Shown here piece by piece: positions 58,094 to 64,000 of a DNA stretch of 64,000 nt (positions within the stretch are counted from its first letter, which is position 1; each line of letters starts with the position of its first letter). The stretch covers positions 129,881,601 to 129,945,600 of the forward strand of contig NC_072894.1 in NCBI RefSeq assembly GCF_027943255.1, in the 5' to 3' direction. The stretch is from Anastrepha obliqua. Its lineage: Eukaryota > Arthropoda > Insecta > Diptera > Tephritidae. The notes under the pieces are model-generated. The model did no database searches. It was not told where the DNA came from and saw nothing but the letters and a program-made list of their open reading frames with translations. A program made the position numbers and the translations under genes.

Positions 58094-61000
58094 ATGCGCC
58101 TGCAATTTGCCTTGTTCATATTGCTCACAGCCGGCGCCACGCTGTCGAATTCAAGCAATTCGAATTCCTCGGTAGCACAACTGGAGCATAGTCTCATCGA
58201 TAAACCCGAATGCAAGGAATTACGTTCACTTTGTGCACATTTGAAACAAACTGATAATATATCGGTCTTGGAGTGTGTTAGCACTTTTTCTTCTAGCCAA
58301 TTGGAGGCAGTACCGGATAAATGTCAACATGCTTTATGGTTGCAACAACGTGCAATGCTGACAGATAGATGGGTAACGGAGCAGCTAGTGCCACAGCACT
58401 GCAGTTTACAGCAGCAACAGCTAACTTCCTGTATCAATGCGGTGAATTTGTGGAACTGCATTCATGAACGTGCAATGCGGATGGAACATAGCAGCGAATG
58501 TCGGGCATATATTTTGCGTGCCTTTGCGACATTTTTCCCCGACTTCGATCAATTGGGCGATTTTTTTATTGGTTGTGGATCTCATATCGAACAACTAGAG
58601 TGTGGTCGCTTAAACTTGGAGCGGCGAAGCATGTCGCAAATTGAGACTGTGCAGTGCTTGCAAGAGACAGCAGCCGATACATTGGATGTTAGATGCAAAG
58701 CTGAATTAACCCTTCTGGAGCAACAACGTAAAGATTTGGAATTCTTTGAAGTCTGTGGGGATGACTGGAGAAGGTTGTGTGGGCAGGTGTGTAATTTTAA
58801 ATTTGCATATTTCCTTACATAAATCAAGTAAAGAAGGTTTATAAATAGATCCGAACCGAATTTTTTTATCTAATCGCATTTTAGTAGAATTTAATTATGG
58901 CTGGCCGTTTATTTTTTGTGTGAACTTTAGCTTACAACATGAGTCGGGCGGACGGAAATTTTATCTTAACAAAAAAAGTGAGTGGGCTTTTGTCCGATGT
59001 CCATAATAATTATGCCGGATCTAAATGACGGGTAAAATACGTGTACCATGTTCGGACGAGTTTTATCAAGTCGTTATGGAGATATAAGCATTTAATAAAA
59101 AGTGGGTGTGGCTCCGCCAATTTATAAAATATTTACTAGCGCCGTATTTCTCTTCTTGGGTTAATCATATGCACGAAATTGTAGTAAATTTGCTTTGCTT
59201 ATAACATAGACGTAATCATGTTTTTTCTTCTTTTTTTTATTTCACGTCATATAGCAGGTGAAAGTGACTACTAACCGTCAGGAGACATCTCCTAGACTAC
59301 TCTGACGAAATCCAGGACAAAACTGACCGCAACCTACTGGACCGGACAGTATTTAGACAGTCAATAAACGGCATTCACCGGGAGACCGTTACCACCTTCA
59401 TGAGCTCCCGTCCTGTGAATGCCGTAATCGGAGTCCAACCACCACCTATTGCAGATGAAGAGCTCCAGCTTCCCCGTGAGACTCGTGTAACACTGACACA
59501 ACTACGTTCTGGATACTGTAGCAGGTTAAACTCCTACATATCCAAAATCGACCCTGACATACCAAACACAGGTCCGGCATGTGAAGGTACCCCGCACGAC
59601 ACTAACCACCTCTTCACATGCCCCCTTAAACCGACTCATCTAACCTCCCTCTCCCTCTGGACCCAACCTGTCTAAACAGCATATTTCCTGGGCCTACCCC
59701 TAGATGAGCTAGACGAAGACGAACGATGATGTGCCTACACTGACAGGGCTACCTATGCTGTTAAAACAACAACAACTAACGGATTTTTAGTACCAAATTA
59801 TCTTGTACGAAGAGTACCATGTTCCAAGTTTCATTAAAATATATAAGTTTTGCTCGAGTTAACGTCTGCGAATGGACGGACGTATCTATAACTCTATATC
59901 TACATCGATACCTTTATGTTGTTATATGCAACCGTTATATTATATTACGCACAAGTGCGCCGGTATAAAAATATATGATTGCATGTATACCTTTATGTAT
60001 GTCTACATATGCACACACATGTTCATTTTCATACTCAATATATACATTTCTTTATATTCAGGAACCGCCCGGCACAGCTGCTGCATTCAAGTGTTTAGTT
60101 AAGAATAAAGCAGATCCAACAATGACACGTCGATGTGTCGAAAAAATTTCACAGCGTGATCGTGAAATAGGTAAAGATTACCGTCTCGCACATGGCCTTG
60201 CAAAAGCTTGTAAGGAGGATATCAAGCAATATCATTGTCGCCGTGGCGTGTCCGAGGACAAACAAGTACGCCTGGCGCAAATTTTACTTTGCCTTGAGTC
60301 GGTTGTGAAGAATGGCTCGCTGGTTTCAGCCGAGTGTCAAACGGAAATTAACGATCACCGTCGAATGCTCATGCATGACTACAAGTTATCGCCGGAAATT
60401 CTCAGCGATTGCTCTGATGACATACCAAAGTTTTGCGGTGAAATTGAAAAGGTGCAAGCGGTCAGGGGGAATGCCATCGGTAACACAGACAACGGCCAAA
60501 TCATCCACTGCCTAATGGAGCATGCACGCGCGAAACGTAGAAAGGATCGTCGAGTTACTGCTCAATGTCAACGTTCGCTTGAAAAGCTAATAAAAGCTGC
60601 CGACGTGGGCGAGGATTGGCGTGTAGACCCAGTGCTGCGACGTGCTTGCAAGCCAGTCGTAGACGTAGCTTGCCGGGATACAGATGCTGGCGAAGCGCGT
60701 GTTATGTCTTGCTTAATGGAGCGAATTGGAACACCGGTTATGCGACCAGACTGCGAGCAGGCCCTAATGCTCATACAGTATTTTGTAGCGCGCGATTTCA
60801 AACTAGACCCACAGCTGTACAAGCATTGTCATGACGACGCAATCAAATACTGCCGCGCTAAACATGTTTGGGATGACGTTAATGACAATCAAATGGATCC
60901 TGAACGAGGTCCGCTTATACTACCTTGCTTACATCGTATCGCCTACAATGATGATGACAATTTGGCACTACGTAAAGACTGTTTTAAAGAAGTGAAGCGC

Positions 61001-63135
61001 GTAATGCGTCAGAGAGCAGTAGCTGTGGATCTTATACCTGAAGTTGAAGACGAGTGCATCGAGGACTTATCCATATATTGCTATGACCGCACACAGAAGG
61101 GTGCAGAAATGGACTGCTTGCAAACTAATCTCGAAAAACTATCACCGACGTGTAAAGTAAGTACATATAAGTAAGTGGGTCAGCTCTCCAGCCATTTATC
61201 TGTGAAATTTTGTACATTACTTGCAGAAAGCCGTTTCGGCATACACTGAAGAAGAGGCGGAGCATATTGAATTAAACCCAGTCATTATGTCTGTGTGCAT
61301 GAACGCAATGCAAACTCATTGTGAACACATCCTGAAGGGTGAAAAGGATAAAGGTGATATGATGGATTGTTTGATATCGCATAAAAACGACGCAGATTTG
61401 CGTCAAGATCTTAAATGCCGAGCAGCAATTGAGCATTTTCAAATCATCTCATTGAAGAACTATCACTTTACCTACAAATTTAAGACAGCATGCCGTCCAC
61501 ATGTGACGCGTTTCTGTGCAGCAAGCACTACCAAAAATGAGGTTGTCGCCTGTTTGAGCGAAGTTATGCGAAATGACACAATACGCGGTCAACGTCATTC
61601 GATACCGAAAGAATGTCGCCAACAAGTAAAAGCTCAACTCTACCAGCAACGTGAGTCCATATTGCTAGATCCGAAATTGGCAAATGCATGCAAGAAAGAG
61701 CTAGAGACTTTTTGCGATGATGAGAAAGGGCCTGGCCAGGTGAATAACAATGCAAGTTACTTTAATATCACTTAATCACCACACATTTACTCATGTCTAT
61801 TATGCTATAAAATAGCTCAATTACATAATTATACCTGAAGTTGGCCTCAAGTCAAGCCTAGCATTCTCTTTTTATTTACATTAAAGGCTCTAGAGTGCTT
61901 GCAACAAAACACACAGCGTCTCGGAAGCTCGTGTCACCACGCTATATTCCTAATCAAACGCTCACAACTTTCTGATAGCGGCACAGACTTCACTCTCGTC
62001 AATACCTGCAAAGAAATGACTTACAAATTTTGCAACAACGCCGACTCTGAGCACTTGCTAGATTGTCTTAAAGCGTACAAAGATGATCCGCTCTTCGATC
62101 CACGCTGTCATTTGGTTGTCGTAAATCGTATGATTGAGCAGAATACCGACTACCGCTTCAATCCATCATTACAACTCGCATGCGGAAAGAATATCGATCG
62201 CTATTGCTCGCATATTGTAGCCACTGCACAGCCCAACGAGGAACTAAACGGAATGGTAAAATGTAGAATATAATATTGAATAATATTTTACGATTTTTTT
62301 TATTTCAAAACTGTTTTCAGGTGGTTCAGTGCTTAAAAGACAAATTTCGGGAATCCCGTTTAGATCACGACTGCACTCAAGAGATGATCAAAATACTGCA
62401 AGAACAAGCATTGAATTACAAACTCAATCCATTACTGCAGAATTTCTGTAAGTCCGAAATAGAAGTCCTTTGCAAGGCAAGTCTTCAAAGCAAGGAGCAC
62501 GGCATGGTCGAGGAATGCTTGAAAACAGCTTTTCTGAATCACAAGATCATTAATCGTAACTGCCGCGTTGAAGTTGCTACACTGATAGCTGAAGCTAAGG
62601 CCGATATACACGTAGATCCCGTACTGCAAGAAGCTTGCACTGTAGATTTACTACGATACTGTTCAAATGTACAAAGTGGAAATGGACGAAGTGAGTTTAC
62701 CAACAAAACAAAATTATGCACTTTTTTTATTTGGTTTTCTTAAATCTGGATAATTTGCTGTTACAGAATTGAAGTGTCTGCAAGTCTTATTGAAGGATCA
62801 GTCCAAGGCAATGGAAGAGGATTGTCGCTTGAAATTGCAGAAACGTATTGAAATGTTCCGCAATGCGGACACGGTAAAGAAATACATTCCAGAAAAATAT
62901 TCCAGCATAATAATAATTAATATTTAACGTAATAACCTTATTTTGAACCTTTTGGAATTTTCAGGTACTGGCTGAACCTCCAGAAAATATGGAAGAACTT
63001 GTTAGTCAAGTGGTTTCTTCACCGGCGAAAAGATTTTTCTTAATTATTTTTATGTCTGCCGTTGGAATGATCTTTATGATGGGTGTCTTCCTTGGGCGTA
63101 TAACCAAACGTGCAATCAACACCAAAAATAAATAA
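58094..63135 (+). CDS. Glg1: Golgi apparatus protein 1 (GLG1 / MG-160 / ESL-1 / CFR-1)
   Basis: A type I membrane sialoglycoprotein of the Golgi; vertebrate orthologues bind FGFs and E-selectin. Exons: 58094-58786, 60062-61156, 61227-61739, 61887-62255, 62321-62690, 62767-62873, 62965-63135. Junctions are in phase 0 except between exons 5 and 6 (phase 1). The product is 1105 residues; human GLG1 is about 1180. A signal peptide covers about residues 1-20. Cys-rich GLG1 repeats follow along almost the whole length, each with the spacing L...AC..D...C and V..CL. One transmembrane helix lies at about 1073-1093, and the tail RITKRAINTKNK is lumen-out, cytosol-in. The start ATG at 58094 lies two codons after an in-frame TTG. 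Intron 1 (1.28 kb) contains a LINE tail; the other introns are 65-147 bp. The poly(A) signal AATAAA is at 63565-63570. Confidence 0.93.
58787..60061 (+). other. Glg1 intron 1 (transposon-filled)
   Basis: Donor GTGTGTAAT and acceptor TTTATATTCAG. The intron is about ten times longer than the others in the gene. It contains a Jockey-type LINE tail at 59270-59778, lying inside a further repeat-like segment: at about 59810-59880 there is a phrase common in fly intronic repeats (TTTCATTAAAATAT, then ACGGACG). Confidence 0.75.
59270..59778 (+). pseudogene. Jockey-type LINE 3' end in Glg1 intron 1
   Basis: Plus-strand reading at 59400-59675 contains TQLRSGYCSRLNSYISKIDP, then a C-x2-C zinc-knuckle (CEGTPHDTNHLFTCPL) and LSLWTQPV, then a frame change to GLPLDELDEDD. 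It ends in an ACAACAACAAC tail at about 59765-59778, as in Jockey-clade LINEs. It lies in the sense orientation of the host gene. Confidence 0.8.
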
Positions 63136-64000
63136 GCTGTCCAATAGAATAGAATTTTTAACAAAAATCCTTCCCATTCCCCCTTTTTCCTTTTCTAATT
63201 CTAAAATGTAAACTATTTTGATAAGTGCACCTAGATTTTATATTTGCAACCTTTTTTTTTTATTTGTTTTTTTATTTGTTTGTGGATTTTGCTTACAATG
63301 GAAAATTCTCCATTTAAACTTATTGCTTATTATTATATAACAATTTACTGGAACTAAATACCGGAAAGATTTTTCACAAAATTTGTTTCAGTAACGAAAT
63401 GAAATGCCTTTATGTCCTAATATTTGTAAGTTTTTTTGAGCTCTTTGCTTCTGATTATATATTTTATATAACAGAATGCATAACAAAAGTGTATAATATA
63501 TTGTTAAAAGTGCTAGTATAATAGAATATGATAAAAAGTAATTGGCATAGCAACGCTTTACATGAATAAATACTTTTTTATGAATGGTTTTATTTACTGA
63601 AAAACAATTACTGCATCACGAAAAGTTTGAAATTTTTAGGAAAGGAATAGAAATATTGATAGCCACCCCTAATTTCTTTCAGACAAATTTTTCAAGGTTT
63701 GGTATTTAAAAGGAAAATCTGAAAAACTCGGAATATAATTTGGGCTATGCAAGCAATTTTTGTATCAAGAAATAATTTTAAGAAATATTTTTAGTTTCCA
63801 AAAATTTATTATATTGAAGAATAGATAATTATTATGTTGTTGTTGGAGGGACATAAAGCGTTCCTAATAACTTTTCGAGAAATGCTTCAGAAATGTGTTC
63901 TTATTATCTATAATATAAATCCCAATCGTTTTGAAAATCGAAGGCTTTGTTCGAATTGCAATCACAACCATTGTGGCTCAATATTTATAACACGTTTGAG
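63136..64000 (+). other. Glg1 3' UTR and downstream DNA
   Basis: The 3' UTR probably ends shortly after AATAAA at 63565-63570. The rest, to the window edge, is AT-rich with no supported gene. A short GTTGTTGTTGGAGGGACATAAA phrase at about 63836 resembles the end of a dispersed repeat, but is too short to assign. Confidence 0.5.
63565..63570 (+). terminator. Glg1 poly(A) signal
   Basis: AATAAA, 430 bp after the Glg1 stop codon, followed by a T-rich stretch. It is the first perfect hexamer downstream of the stop. Confidence 0.55.

Noticed and set aside
1..64000. CRISPR arrays, bacterial operons, viral genomes
   Set aside because: None seen. The sequence is clearly insect nuclear DNA; the regular repeats (16-bp and 129-bp) lack the repeat-spacer structure of CRISPR.

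Overview
This is nuclear DNA of a higher (brachyceran) fly, probably a tephritid fruit fly. The evidence is a recognisable senseless gene with dipteran-style coding sequence, short GT-AG introns in the other genes, AT-rich intergenic DNA, and a repeat fauna typical of tephritids: a tRNA-derived SINE, DD41D (rosa-like) Tc1/mariner elements, Helitrons and piggyBac. Nothing bacterial or viral was seen. Species cannot be fixed by eye.

Three host genes are supported. (1) senseless (sens), + strand, 17298-34181: four coding exons give 579 residues ending in four Gfi1-type C2H2 fingers. Introns 2 and 3 (12.1 kb and 2.3 kb) are full of transposons. (2) A secreted type-B carboxylesterase, - strand, 51242-53650: seven exons, 556 residues, complete Ser/Asp/His triad. 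(3) A Golgi apparatus protein 1 (GLG1/MG-160) orthologue, + strand, 58094-63135: seven exons, 1105 residues, signal peptide, many Cys-rich repeats, one C-terminal transmembrane segment and a 12-residue tail.

Layout: 1-16 kb is sens upstream DNA with LINE, mariner, Helitron and DD41D remnants, plus a SINE split by a 28S rRNA fragment. 17.3-35.2 kb is sens and its 3' UTR, which carries a strong miR-9a target site. 35.3-51.2 kb has no convincing host gene; it holds LINE tails, SINEs, a fold-back element of 16-bp units, a group of proneural-type E-boxes and an intact DD41D transposon. 51.2-53.65 kb is the esterase, with a 2.1-kb piggyBac-like element (54014-56101) just upstream of it. 56.1-58 kb holds a SINE, a DD41D remnant and a MITE. 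58.1-63.6 kb is GLG1.

The three host genes are not a functional unit: a proneural transcription factor, an extracellular hydrolase and a Golgi resident membrane protein. What ties the window together is heavy, nested transposon insertion. The insertions preserve enough ends, target-site duplications and lesions to order many of the events. All exon joins were deduced by eye from reading frame, splice-site consensus and remembered family similarity.
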